From an uncultured Chitinophagaceae bacterium (GTDB lineage Bacteria > Bacteroidota > Bacteroidia > Chitinophagales > Chitinophagaceae): a stretch of DNA of 25,339 bases. The notes below the pieces were generated by a model that worked only from the letters and a program-made list of their open reading frames with translations, was not told the DNA's origin and searched no databases. Where the stretch lies: positions 1 through 25,339 of the forward strand of contig CALCEA010000140.1 in assembly GCA_937900675.1 (NCBI GenBank). The letters are read 5' to 3'. This document shows positions 15,143 to 24,437 of this stretch, one piece after another. The position numbers and the translations under genes were made by a program. How positions within the stretch are numbered: position 1 is the first letter of the stretch; each line of letters opens with the position of its first letter.

Positions 15143-17641
15143 ATGAATCTAGTTGCTGCTAAATGGAAAGGATTGATTGCATTGTTAATCTTTCCGGTAT
15201 TGGCTTTTTCTCAATTACAAAGTCCTGCCGAATTTTTAGGGTATCAGGTGGGTACAAAGTTCACCAGACATCATCAAATTGTGAGTTATTTTAATGCAGT
15301 AGCTAAGGCGGAACCTGCAAAAGTGAAGTTAATCCCTTATGGTAAAACCAATGAAGGAAGAGATTTATTAGTAGCAGCGATTAGTTCGCCTCAAAATATG
15401 GCGCAGTTAGATAATATTAGAAAACACAATATTGGCTTGACGGAGGGAAGTGTTGAAGATACAAAACAGCCTGCCATTGTTTGGTTAAGTTATAATGTAC
15501 ATGGTAACGAGCCGGCTTCTTCTGAAGCAGCCATGCTTACTTTATTTGCATTGGTAGATCCCAATAATAAAAAATCTGCAGAATGGTTAGAGCATGTGGT
15601 GGTTATGATTGATCCATGTATTAATCCTGATGGAAGAGATAGATATGTGAATTGGTATAATAATGCAGTGGGTGTTTTTGCATACAATGCGGATCAGCAA
15701 GCAAGAGAACATATGGAACCATGGCCAGCAGGCAGAACCAATCATTTTAATTTTGATTTAAATAGAGATTGGGCTTGGCAAACACAGGTAGAGACACAAC
15801 AAAGAATTCCATTGTACCAACAATGGTATCCTCAAGTGCATGTAGATTTTCATGAGCAAGGTTACAATGAACCATATTATTTCGCTCCTGCTGCAGAACC
15901 ATTACATGTTTTGTTGACTCCATGGCAAAAAGAATTCCAAGATCAAATTGGTAAAAATCATGCTAAGTATTTTGATCAAAACAATTGGTTATTTTTTACC
16001 AAAGAGCGTTTTGATTTATTGTATCCTTCTTATGGAGATACTTATCCAATGTATAATGGTGCAATTGGTATGACATACGAGCAAGGTGGTATCAGTGCAG
16101 GTTTGGGCGTACAAGATAAAAACAATGATACGGTTACATTAGTGGGAAGAGCATTGCATCATTTTACAACAGGTATGTCTACAGTAGAAATAAGTGCACT
16201 CAATCATCAAAAATTATTAACAGAGTTTAAAAAGTATTATCAAAATAGCAGAGCGGGAAACCATGGAATGTATCAAACCTATTTGATGACATCCTCTTCT
16301 GCACATAAAATTAAAGCGATTACTGATTTATTAAAGAAGAACAATATTCAATATGGAACTTATACAGGGAATACTGGTATAAAGGCATTTGATTATCATA
16401 CTAAATCGGAAGGTAGCTTTATCAATGAAGGATATACAATTGCAGTAGCTGCAGCGCAAGCTCATGGGGTATTAGCAAGTGTATTACTAGATCCAATCAC
16501 TCAAGTAAATGATTCTAATACATATGATATCACTGCTTGGTCTCTGCCATATGCATTTGGAGTGCATGGTTTTGCTTCTAAAGAAAAATTAGCGCATTCT
16601 AATGAGTTTAACTTGCCTACTTATACGATTGCTTCAACGAATTATGGATACCTAATTCCATACCATAGTTTCAGCACAGCTAAGGTATTGGCTCAGTTAT
16701 TACATAAAAACATCAAAGTAAGATATGCAGAAAAAGCATTTACTACTGGTGGAAGAAATTATGATAAGGGTACATTGATTGTTTTGAAAACAAGTAATGC
16801 TGCTAATTGGGCGGCTGATACAAAAGCTATTTGTGAAGCAGCAGGTGTTGAAGCCGTGGCTGTATCAACTGGTTACTCAGAAAAAGGCGCAGACTTTGGA
16901 TCTCCATTGGATAAAATCATCAACCATGCACCTAAAGTTGCATTGTTAACTGGGGAAGGTGTTTCTGCATTAGCAGCAGGAGAGGTATGGAATTATTTTG
17001 AACAACAATTGAATTATCCTATTACACAACTAACTTATTCAATGATGGGAAGAATTGATTTAAATAAGTATGATGTTGTAATTGTACCTGAAGGTCAATA
17101 TCGTGATTTAAATTCAAAGCCAATGGCTGATAAGTTTCAAGCATTTGTGAGAAAGGGTGGTGTTTTGATAGCTTTGGAAAGCGCTGCACAACAATTTGCA
17201 TCTAATCCAGATTGGGGTATCAAATTAAAAGAAATGCCTACTCCTTCAAAACCTTCGGTAAATGATTTGCCAAAATATGGAGAAAGAGTAGAAGATCAAT
17301 TAACCTATTCTAATCCTGGTGCTATTTATAAAGTAAAAATAGATGATACACATCCAATTGGTTATGGTACCAATGGAATCTATTATGATTTAAAACAAGA
17401 CGCTAATTTATATGAACCAAGCAATGATATTTGGAATGTGGGAGCTATAAAAAAAGACAGTTATGTAACAGGCTTTGTTGGCGTAAAAGCTAAATCTGTT
17501 ATTCAAGAAGGCGTGGTGATTGGTGTAAAAGAAATCGGTGCAGGTAAATTGGTATTTATGGCAGATGATCCCATTTTTAGAAATTTCTGGGAATCAGGCA
17601 AATTGATTTTAGCAAATGCTGTTTTTTTAAATGGCAAATAA
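15143..17641 (+). CDS. Exported M14-family zinc carboxypeptidase with C-terminal alpha/beta domain
   Basis: An 832-residue protein with a signal peptide (about 1-23, cleavage near AFS-QL). The M14 domain covers about 35-350. Zinc ligands are His120 and Glu123 in YNVHGNEP and His237 in VDFHEQG. Substrate-binding residues appear in NPDGRDR (161-167) and LNRDW (206-210). The catalytic Glu is Glu313 in TYEQGG. M14 enzymes of this kind remove C-terminal residues or cut amide bonds in peptides or cell-wall material; specificity cannot be read here. Residues about 596-690 form a class I glutamine-amidotransferase-like alpha/beta domain (KVALLTGEG, KYDVVIVPEGQY, FVRKGGVLIALES) without an evident catalytic Cys. 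The PIG-L gene follows after 21 nt, so the two are an operon. Confidence 0.92.
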   Translation: MNLVAAKWKGLIALLIFPVLAFSQLQSPAEFLGYQVGTKFTRHHQIVSYFNAVAKAEPAKVKLIPYGKTNEGRDLLVAAISSPQNMAQLDNIRKHNIGLTEGSVEDTKQPAIVWLSYNVHGNEPASSEAAMLTLFALVDPNNKKSAEWLEHVVVMIDPCINPDGRDRYVNWYNNAVGVFAYNADQQAREHMEPWPAGRTNHFNFDLNRDWAWQTQVETQQRIPLYQQWYPQVHVDFHEQGYNEPYYFAPAAEPLHVLLTPWQKEFQDQIGKNHAKYFDQNNWLFFTKERFDLLYPSYGDTYPMYNGAIGMTYEQGGISAGLGVQDKNNDTVTLVGRALHHFTTGMSTVEISALNHQKLLTEFKKYYQNSRAGNHGMYQTYLMTSSSAHKIKAITDLLKKNNIQYGTYTGNTGIKAFDYHTKSEGSFINEGYTIAVAAAQAHGVLASVLLDPITQVNDSNTYDITAWSLPYAFGVHGFASKEKLAHSNEFNLPTYTIASTNYGYLIPYHSFSTAKVLAQLLHKNIKVRYAEKAFTTGGRNYDKGTLIVLKTSNAANWAADTKAICEAAGVEAVAVSTGYSEKGADFGSPLDKIINHAPKVALLTGEGVSALAAGEVWNYFEQQLNYPITQLTYSMMGRIDLNKYDVVIVPEGQYRDLNSKPMADKFQAFVRKGGVLIALESAAQQFASNPDWGIKLKEMPTPSKPSVNDLPKYGERVEDQLTYSNPGAIYKVKIDDTHPIGYGTNGIYYDLKQDANLYEPSNDIWNVGAIKKDSYVTGFVGVKAKSVIQEGVVIGVKEIGAGKLVFMADDPIFRNFWESGKLILANAVFLNGK

Positions 17642-17662
17642 TTTGAATAGTTAAATAATTAT

Positions 17663-20008
17663 ATGAAGAAGATTTTATCCTTATTGGTTGGTATTGGATT
17701 GTTGCAAAATTCCATGCATGCTCAACAAAATGCAGCAACTATATATGCGGGCATTAAAAAATTGGGCGTGATGGGTTCGGTTTTATATATCGCGGCACAC
17801 CCAGATGATGAGAATAATAGCTTCTTGCCTTATTTAACTAAAGAGAAAAATTATAGAACAGCTTATTTGAGTTTAACCAGGGGAGATGGAGGCCAAAACT
17901 TAATAGGTAAAGAACAAGGCATTGAATTGGGATTAATAAGAACACAGGAATTATTGGCTGCTAGAAGAATTGATGGAGCAGAACAATATTTTTCTACTGC
18001 ATATGAATTTGGATTTAGTAAGTCGGCTGATGAAGCTTTAACCATTTGGGATCATCAAAAAGTATTAAGTGATGTGGTTTGGGTTATTAGACAATATCAG
18101 CCCGATATTATTATTACTAGATTTCCAGGAGATGCAAGAGCAGGTCATGGACATCATGCTGCATCTTCTATTATTGCGAATGAAGCTTATTTAGCTGCTG
18201 CTGATCCTACAAAATTTCCTGAGCAATTGAAAAAAGGTGTTTCTGTATGGAAGGCAAAACGCATTCTTTGGAATACATTCAATTTTGGATCTGTCAACAC
18301 TACCAGCAACAATCAGTTCAAAATAGAAGTAGGTGGTTATAATGTGATTGAAGGAAAAAGTTATGGTGAAATAGGAGCGGAAGCTAGAACCATGCATAAA
18401 AGTCAGGGAGAAGGAAGACCAAGAAGAAGAGGAGCTAGTTATGAATTTTTTGAAACAACAGGAGGTGAAGCTCCTGTCAATGACTTAATGGATGGTATTG
18501 ACATTAGTTGGTCTAGATTAGGTGCTGCTTCTATTCAAACAGAAGTGAACAATTTGGTAAAGCAGTTTCAAATTGATCAGCCTTCGGCAATTGTTCCTTC
18601 TTTGGTAGCATTATATACCAAAGTGAAAGCATTGCCTAATTCTGTTTGGAGAAATTATCAGTTACAACAAATTCAATCATTGATTAAAGATGCTGCAGGT
18701 ATATTCATTGAAGCAAGTACGCAAAAGGCACAAGTGATCCCTGGAGAAAACTTAGGCCTTCAAGTATTGATTAATCAAAGGTCTTCTGCCAATGCTCAGT
18801 TGGTTAAACTTCAGTTGCCATCCAAAGACAGTTTGATTCAAAAAACATTGGGCAATAATCAAAACACCATCATAGATTATACTTTTAAAGTAGATGCTTC
18901 TACACCCATCTCTCAGCCTTATTGGTTAGTACAACCAAAAACAGAGGGCATGTTTATAGTAGATGATTATTCTTTTATTGGAAAAGCAGAGAATGATCCA
19001 GCATTTACTATAACTGCTCAATTGAATATTGAAGGAGTTGACTTCTATTTTCCTCAAGCTATTCAATATAAATATACAGATCCAACAAAAGGAGATGTGT
19101 ATCAACCTTTAGCAGTCATTCCTGCCAAAGAAACAAAATACAATAAGGAAGTGTATTTGATGAAATCTAACAAGCCAATTGAAATTAGTTATCTGCAAAT
19201 TGATCATCAAGGGGCTACTGAACAAAAATCTACATGGATTAAAAATGCGAATGAGTCCTTGCCTACAAATGCAAATGATATTTACAGAAAGACCATTCAG
19301 TATGATCATATTCCAACTTTAAATTATTTCACAAGAGCTGCCACCAAAATTGTCCCAATTAATATTAATACCAAAAAAGCAACAGTGGGTTATATTGATG
19401 GCGCAGGTGATAAATTGCCAGAAGCTTTAGCTGAACTTGGTTATCAGGTAGTGATTTTAAAAGAAAGCGATATCAATAAAACAACCCTTGCTGGTTTAGA
19501 CGCTATTGTGGTCGGTATTAGAGCTTATAATATGTATGAGTGGATTACGGAGAAGAATGATTTAATCAACGAGTACATTCAACAAGGAGGCAATTATATT
19601 GTACAGTATTTAAAAAGCAATCAGGTAGGAATCAATAAAGTAAAAGTGGGGCCTTATGCATTTTCGGTGAATGGTTCTAGAAGAGTCACCCAAGAAAATG
19701 TACCAGTTGATTTTGTTTTATCAAATCATCCTGTATTGAATACACCCAATAAAATAAGTGCTGATGATTTTGCCAATTGGGTACAAGAAAGAAGTACTTA
19801 TCAAGCAGAAAATATAGATCCTCATTTTGAAATGCCTTTGTCCATGCATGATGCCAATGAGCCGGCTTCTAACGGTAGTTTATTGATTGCTCCTTATGGG
19901 AAAGGGAATATGGTTTATGCAAGTATTACATTATTTAGACAATTGCCTGCAGGCAATCCAGGGGCCTATAAATTACTTGCAAACTTGGTAGAATTACCAA
20001 AGCATTAG
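17663..20008 (+). CDS. Exported PIG-L family deacetylase with C-terminal alpha/beta domain
   Basis: A 781-residue protein with a signal peptide (about 1-20, cleavage near HA-QQ). The PIG-L/LmbE domain covers about 38-250. AHPDDEN carries the zinc ligand His46, the catalytic Asp48 and the ligand Asp49. GHGHHAAS supplies the third ligand, most likely His165. Members remove acetyl groups from N-acetylglucosaminyl or related N-acyl sugars. The middle (about 350-480) looks beta-rich and may bind carbohydrate. Residues about 572-660 repeat the alpha/beta pattern seen at the end of the preceding M14 protein (ATVGYIDGAGD, LDAIVVGIRAYN, YIQQGGNYIVQYLKS). The gene ends 12 nt from the convergent permease gene with no terminator between. 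Confidence 0.9.
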   Translation: MKKILSLLVGIGLLQNSMHAQQNAATIYAGIKKLGVMGSVLYIAAHPDDENNSFLPYLTKEKNYRTAYLSLTRGDGGQNLIGKEQGIELGLIRTQELLAARRIDGAEQYFSTAYEFGFSKSADEALTIWDHQKVLSDVVWVIRQYQPDIIITRFPGDARAGHGHHAASSIIANEAYLAAADPTKFPEQLKKGVSVWKAKRILWNTFNFGSVNTTSNNQFKIEVGGYNVIEGKSYGEIGAEARTMHKSQGEGRPRRRGASYEFFETTGGEAPVNDLMDGIDISWSRLGAASIQTEVNNLVKQFQIDQPSAIVPSLVALYTKVKALPNSVWRNYQLQQIQSLIKDAAGIFIEASTQKAQVIPGENLGLQVLINQRSSANAQLVKLQLPSKDSLIQKTLGNNQNTIIDYTFKVDASTPISQPYWLVQPKTEGMFIVDDYSFIGKAENDPAFTITAQLNIEGVDFYFPQAIQYKYTDPTKGDVYQPLAVIPAKETKYNKEVYLMKSNKPIEISYLQIDHQGATEQKSTWIKNANESLPTNANDIYRKTIQYDHIPTLNYFTRAATKIVPININTKKATVGYIDGAGDKLPEALAELGYQVVILKESDINKTTLAGLDAIVVGIRAYNMYEWITEKNDLINEYIQQGGNYIVQYLKSNQVGINKVKVGPYAFSVNGSRRVTQENVPVDFVLSNHPVLNTPNKISADDFANWVQERSTYQAENIDPHFEMPLSMHDANEPASNGSLLIAPYGKGNMVYASITLFRQLPAGNPGAYKLLANLVELPKH

Positions 20009-20020
20009 TATTCTAAAATA

Positions 20021-21349
20021 TTAGGATTCATCACCCAGCCATTTCATTTTGTTGGCGATAAAGTAAACGATTAAGCCCAAGCTTATAACAGTTAATCCGC
20101 CTAACATCATTTTTTGTCCGGTAGAGATAAAGATGGCTACCCAAATGCAAACTGCAATAAGTAATGGAATGGGGTAGAGCGGCATTTTCCAAGGGAAGAA
20201 ATGCTTACCCTTTCTTTTTACCAATAACATTAAGCCAATGGCTTGTCCAATAAATTGGATTAGAATTCTCATGGCTAAAATGGCATCAATTACTTCCTTT
20301 AATCTAAATAATAAACTAAAAATAAAAGCAATACCACCTAGTACCAATAATGATCTATGAGGAAAATGAAGTTTGGGATGTAGTTCTGCAAAAAAAGAAA
20401 AGAAAGATTTGTCTTTTGCAGCTGCATATGGGATTCTACTATATCCAAGGGTAGCTGCAAATAAAGAAGCAAATGCTACCAATAAAATTAAAACAGTTAC
20501 TATGGCTCCAGCGTTGGCACCATACAATGCTTGAATATAAGCACTCACCACATATTTGCTTTCTACAATGGTTTCAAAAGGCAAAACACTCGCCACACTT
20601 ATATTCATCGCTAAATATAAAATGGCTATCCCTGTAATAGAGATAAACATACTTCTTGGAATATTCTTACTAGGGTTTTTGATCTCTCCACCTAAATGGC
20701 AAACATTGTAGTAACCCAAATAGCTATAAATGGTTTTCACACTCGCAAATCCTAAGGCTGCAGCAAAGCCATGCTTCATTTCAAACCCATCATTAATATG
20801 TTGAATAGGGGCTAAGAAATTACCATGTGCAATACCTCCAAAAATAATCCATAACATAGTGGTTAAAACGCCTACCCATAAAAACACAGAGATCTTTCCT
20901 ATGGATTCAATTTTACGATACAATAAAGTAATCACCAATATCACCACAGATCCACTCACTATCTTTTCTTGAATAAAAGAAAAATGAAAAAAGTAATTCG
21001 CGTATTGAGAAAATCCTATGGCAGCCGAAGCAATGACCAATGGAGCTTGAATCATGGTTTGCCAAACAAATAAAAAGCTCATCAGCTTGCCCCATTTTTT
21101 TCCATAACCTTCTTTTAGAAAATGAAAGCTTCCGCCTGCCATGGGTAAAGCAGCTCCTAATTGACTCCAAACCATCGCATCCAAATAAGATAATACTGCA
21201 CCAGCAATCCATGCGTATAAAAAATAAGGCCCGCCCATAATTTGTGCTACAACGCTTAATACAACGAATGGACCAATGCCTACCATATCGATCATATTAA
21301 TGGCAGTTGCATGTAAAAGACTTAATTTGCGCTCTAGTTTGACATTCAT
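20021..21349 (-). CDS. APC-superfamily amino acid permease
   Basis: A 442-residue polytopic protein, with about 12 hydrophobic helices, of the amino acid-polyamine-organocation superfamily. The first helix contains INMIDMVGIGPFVVLS, matching the unwound Gly-rich segment that binds the substrate amino group in this family. GEIKNPSKNIPRSM is the typical cytoplasmic loop before helix 7. The ATG at 21349 is preferred to one 15 codons upstream, because the permease similarity starts right after it and the longer form would leave only 11 nt to the divergent GH13 start. The substrate is unknown. The divergent spacer is 56 nt. The 3' end nearly touches the PIG-L gene. Confidence 0.88.
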   Translation of the reverse strand: MNVKLERKLSLLHATAINMIDMVGIGPFVVLSVVAQIMGGPYFLYAWIAGAVLSYLDAMVWSQLGAALPMAGGSFHFLKEGYGKKWGKLMSFLFVWQTMIQAPLVIASAAIGFSQYANYFFHFSFIQEKIVSGSVVILVITLLYRKIESIGKISVFLWVGVLTTMLWIIFGGIAHGNFLAPIQHINDGFEMKHGFAAALGFASVKTIYSYLGYYNVCHLGGEIKNPSKNIPRSMFISITGIAILYLAMNISVASVLPFETIVESKYVVSAYIQALYGANAGAIVTVLILLVAFASLFAATLGYSRIPYAAAKDKSFFSFFAELHPKLHFPHRSLLVLGGIAFIFSLLFRLKEVIDAILAMRILIQFIGQAIGLMLLVKRKGKHFFPWKMPLYPIPLLIAVCIWVAIFISTGQKMMLGGLTVISLGLIVYFIANKMKWLGDES

Positions 21350-21405
21350 GCTATATCTAGTATATTTATTGAATAGAACAACAAGATAATACAATTACTA
21401 AAACA

Positions 21406-22665
21406 ATGGACTCGAATTTTAGAACAGTTGATTGGGCAGAAGGGGCTAGTATTTATGAAGTCAACATTCGTCAATATACAGTTGAGGGAACTTTTAAAGC
21501 ATTTGAAGCACATATTCCTAGATTGAAAGAAATGGGGGTGGATATATTGTGGTTGATGCCTATTACACCAATTAGCCAAGTGGGAATGAAAGGAAGTTTG
21601 GGTAGTTATTATGCTTGTAGTAGTTATACAAAGATTAATCCGGAGTTTGGAAAGGAAGCAGATTTGATTGCTTTGATTCAAAAAGCACATTCACTCAATA
21701 TGAAAGTGATTATTGATTGGGTGGCGAATCATACCGGTAGACATCATGAATGGATGGAGCATCATCCTGATTGGTTTTCTCAAGATGCTCAAGGAAATTT
21801 TACGGAAAGAAATGGTTGGGAAGATGTGGTGGATTTAAATTTTAATAATGCAGATATGAGGGCAGCTTTACAACAGGCTATGCATTATTGGGTAAATCAA
21901 TTTGATATAGATGGGTTTAGATGTGATATGGCTCATTTGGTTCCTTTAGATTTTTGGGAAGCAGTTAGAAATTCATTTAAAGATGCTAAACCGCTATTTT
22001 GGTTAGCTGAATGCGAAGTAAGAGATTATCATGAGGTATTTGATGCCACTTATGCTTGGCATTGGATGCATGTGTCTGAAAAATTAGCAAGAGGCGAAGC
22101 TGGGGTGCATGATATTTATAATGTCTTACACGATTATGCGCAGTATCCTCAAGGCTCTATCAAGTTATTGTATACCAGCAATCATGATGAAAATAGTTGG
22201 AATGGTACAGAGTATGAAAAATACGGACCTGCAGCCAAACCATGGGCAGTATTTGCGCACACATGGAAAGGAATGCCATTATTGTATAGCGGTCAAGAAT
22301 TACCTAATAACAAGAGATTGCAATTTTTTGACAAGGATCCCATTCATTGGAATACTACTCCAGCTTTACATGATTTTTATAAAACCTTATTACAATTAAG
22401 AAAGGATTATCCAGCTTTAGTTAAAGGGGATACTTTTATTTTGCCTAGCTCGGATCATAATGTGATGGCCTATATAAGACATCATCAAGATCAAGTCGTT
22501 TTAGTGGTATTGAATGTATCTACCGAACATGTAACCATCCAATGTAATCACGATTTATTAAAAGGACAATTTAGACAGGCTTTTTCTGGAATGCAATATC
22601 CTTTTGATGGATATGTTTCTTTTGAATTAATGCCTGGAGACTATTTTGTGTATACCAAGATTTAA
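21406..22665 (+). CDS. GH13 alpha-amylase-family glycosidase, cytoplasmic
   Basis: A 419-residue protein with no signal peptide, so probably cytoplasmic. All four GH13 regions are present: DWVANH at 104-109 (region I), GFRCDMAH around the nucleophile Asp174 (region II), WLAECE with the acid/base Glu202 (region III), and SNHDE with Asp261 stabilising the transition state (region IV). The family acts on alpha-glucans, maltooligosaccharides, trehalose or related alpha-glucosides; the subfamily cannot be set by eye. The C-terminal 80 residues are a small beta domain. It is divergent from the APC permease, but their functions have no evident link. Its TAA overlaps the convergent PolX stop by 4 bp. 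Confidence 0.92.
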   Translation: MDSNFRTVDWAEGASIYEVNIRQYTVEGTFKAFEAHIPRLKEMGVDILWLMPITPISQVGMKGSLGSYYACSSYTKINPEFGKEADLIALIQKAHSLNMKVIIDWVANHTGRHHEWMEHHPDWFSQDAQGNFTERNGWEDVVDLNFNNADMRAALQQAMHYWVNQFDIDGFRCDMAHLVPLDFWEAVRNSFKDAKPLFWLAECEVRDYHEVFDATYAWHWMHVSEKLARGEAGVHDIYNVLHDYAQYPQGSIKLLYTSNHDENSWNGTEYEKYGPAAKPWAVFAHTWKGMPLLYSGQELPNNKRLQFFDKDPIHWNTTPALHDFYKTLLQLRKDYPALVKGDTFILPSSDHNVMAYIRHHQDQVVLVVLNVSTEHVTIQCNHDLLKGQFRQAFSGMQYPFDGYVSFELMPGDYFVYTKI

Positions 22666-24353
22666 CTATTTCTCTTTTCTTGTTGGTAAGCAATGAACTC
22701 CATCATTTCGCTTAAATCAAAACTGCTGAGATTCTGACTTGCTTTTAATCCTGCTTTCTGAGCCACTAGTACTCCATATTTACAATCATCAAATCCATCT
22801 ATTTCGTGGGCGTCTGGATCAATAGAAATTAAGACATCCTTACTCACTGCTTCTTCTATATATCTCCAATCCATATCCAATCTTCTTGGATGCGCATTTA
22901 ATTCCAATACCACATTATGTTCTGCGCAGGCTTCTATTAAGGTAGAATGATCTACTGGGTATCCTTTTCTACTTAATAATAAACGACCAGTAGGGTGCCC
23001 TAAAATGCTTGTATAAGGATTGGCTACCGCATTGAGTAAACGCATCATAGCTTTTTCTTCGGTCATTTTTAAATTGGAGTGCACAGATGCAATGACGATA
23101 TCGAATAAGTCTAAAATTTCGTCGGGATAATCCAAGCTCCCATCATTTAAGATATCGGACTCAATACTTTTAAAAATTACAAAGGGAGCTAGTTTCTTAT
23201 TTAAAGCATCAATCTCTTTATGTTGAGCGATGATTCTTTCTGCAGATAATCCATTGGCATAAAATGCAGATTTAGAGTGATCGCTGATGACTAAGTACTC
23301 ATATCCTTTCTCTATTGCAGCTTTAGCCATTTCTTCAATGCTATGTATTCCATCGCTCCAAGTACTATGGGAATGTATAATGCCTCTAATGTCGGAGGCT
23401 TGGATGGTATTTGGTAAAGATTTTTTACCTACCACTTTTTCTACAATGGAAGCTTGCTCTCTTTGTGCTGCTGGAATAAATCCTAATTCTAAAGCATTGA
23501 AAATGGCTTGTTCATCCTTAAAAGGGGTAGTATCCAATTTTGCTGCAGAAAAATTAGGTAGGGCTTGTATAGCTTCCCAGAATGAAGGACTTGAATTTAG
23601 TTTGAACTGATTGAAAATAAATTGATTAGCATTGGTAAAATACCATCTAAGCTCAAATTGATCCGCTCCTTTAGCACTTAAATAGTCTTCTTGATGGACA
23701 CATTCAAAGTTTTTATCGGTCAACCATGTTAATAAGTTTTCTTTGGAAAGGGTAGTCAAGACCTCCAAAAAGTCCAAACTTTCCATTTGTCTGGCATATC
23801 CTCCAACAATTGCGTGCTGATCTTTGGGAAAATTTTGACCTAATGCTAATAGTAAAGAAGCAGTAATATTTTCTAATTCTTGGTATAAATAACTTCCTTG
23901 ATGTTGTAAATAAAACTCTAATGCCTCTTTAATATTTTGTTGTGTCTTTGCACCAAAACCTTTGTAGTTGATTAATCTATTTTCATCACATGCATATAGT
24001 AGTTCACCAACAGATTCTATTTCTAATTCTTTCCAAATAGTTGCAATTTTTTTTGGACCCAATCCTTTAATCTTGATCATCTCAATAATTCCAGGAGGTG
24101 TTTTTTGTATATACTCATCCAATAAATCGAGATGATTAGTAGCAATAATTTGTTGCACTTTTTTTCCAATAGCTTCTCCAATACCTCTGATTGAAAACAA
24201 TTGAGCAGGCGCCATTTCGGTTACTGGTTCCGTCAACTTGTCTAGTGTGAAAGCCGCGTTGGCGTAGGATTTGGTCTTAAAAGGGTTCTCGCCGTGAATA
24301 TCCATTAATTTACTTAGTAAACTAAAATATTCAGCAATCTCATAATTATGCAT
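22662..24353 (-). CDS. polX: PolX-type protein: PHP nuclease with degenerate polymerase domain
   Basis: A 563-residue protein with the full PolX layout. It has three helix-hairpin-helix motifs (IRGIGEAIG at 55-63, IKGLGPKKI at 95-103, YKGFGAKTQ at 130-138), then a family X palm, and a C-terminal PHP domain (about 320-560). The PHP metal ligands look complete: HSHSTWSDG (His327, His329, Asp334), SDHS (Asp358, His359), Glu398, His425, His453, His488 and DPDAH (Asp512, His516). The palm is eroded. The usual GS...DLD site reads GG(184-185)...SLD(192-194), the third catalytic Asp appears as Glu234 in FELR, and the TGSK nucleotide motif is absent. It is likely a nuclease for DNA repair with weak or no polymerase activity. 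The first ATG matches the family start (EIAEYF...GENPFKTKSY). Confidence 0.9.
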   Translation of the reverse strand: MHNYEIAEYFSLLSKLMDIHGENPFKTKSYANAAFTLDKLTEPVTEMAPAQLFSIRGIGEAIGKKVQQIIATNHLDLLDEYIQKTPPGIIEMIKIKGLGPKKIATIWKELEIESVGELLYACDENRLINYKGFGAKTQQNIKEALEFYLQHQGSYLYQELENITASLLLALGQNFPKDQHAIVGGYARQMESLDFLEVLTTLSKENLLTWLTDKNFECVHQEDYLSAKGADQFELRWYFTNANQFIFNQFKLNSSPSFWEAIQALPNFSAAKLDTTPFKDEQAIFNALELGFIPAAQREQASIVEKVVGKKSLPNTIQASDIRGIIHSHSTWSDGIHSIEEMAKAAIEKGYEYLVISDHSKSAFYANGLSAERIIAQHKEIDALNKKLAPFVIFKSIESDILNDGSLDYPDEILDLFDIVIASVHSNLKMTEEKAMMRLLNAVANPYTSILGHPTGRLLLSRKGYPVDHSTLIEACAEHNVVLELNAHPRRLDMDWRYIEEAVSKDVLISIDPDAHEIDGFDDCKYGVLVAQKAGLKASQNLSSFDLSEMMEFIAYQQEKRNS

Positions 24354-24358
24354 GAGAT

Positions 24359-24366
24359 CAAAGTTA
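24359..24366 (-). promoter_or_regulatory. -7 element of polX, giving a near-leaderless transcript
   Basis: On the minus strand TAACTTTG matches TAnnTTTG exactly and ends only 5 nt before the polX ATG. Transcription would begin at or within a base or two of the start codon. A TTTG formed by the end of the neighbouring terminator T-run lies 16 nt upstream and may act as the -33 element. Confidence 0.5.
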
Positions 24367-24383
24367 GTTCTTAAACCTAACTC

Positions 24384-24414
24384 AAAAAAAAATCCCCCCG
24401 AGTAATCGGAGGGA
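24384..24414 (-). terminator. Rho-independent terminator of the rplU-rpmA-histone-like genes
   Basis: On the minus strand TCCCTCCGA pairs with TCGGGGGGA (9 bp, one U-G) around TTAC, followed by a run of nine Ts. It lies 24 nt after the histone-like stop and directly upstream of polX. Confidence 0.88.
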
Positions 24415-24437
24415 CTTTGAATATTATCCGAGGATAA

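Noticed and set aside
21350..21394. Longer APC permease start, 15 codons upstream
   Set aside because: The extra residues are not permease-like and would leave only 11 nt to the divergent GH13 gene, with no room for either promoter.
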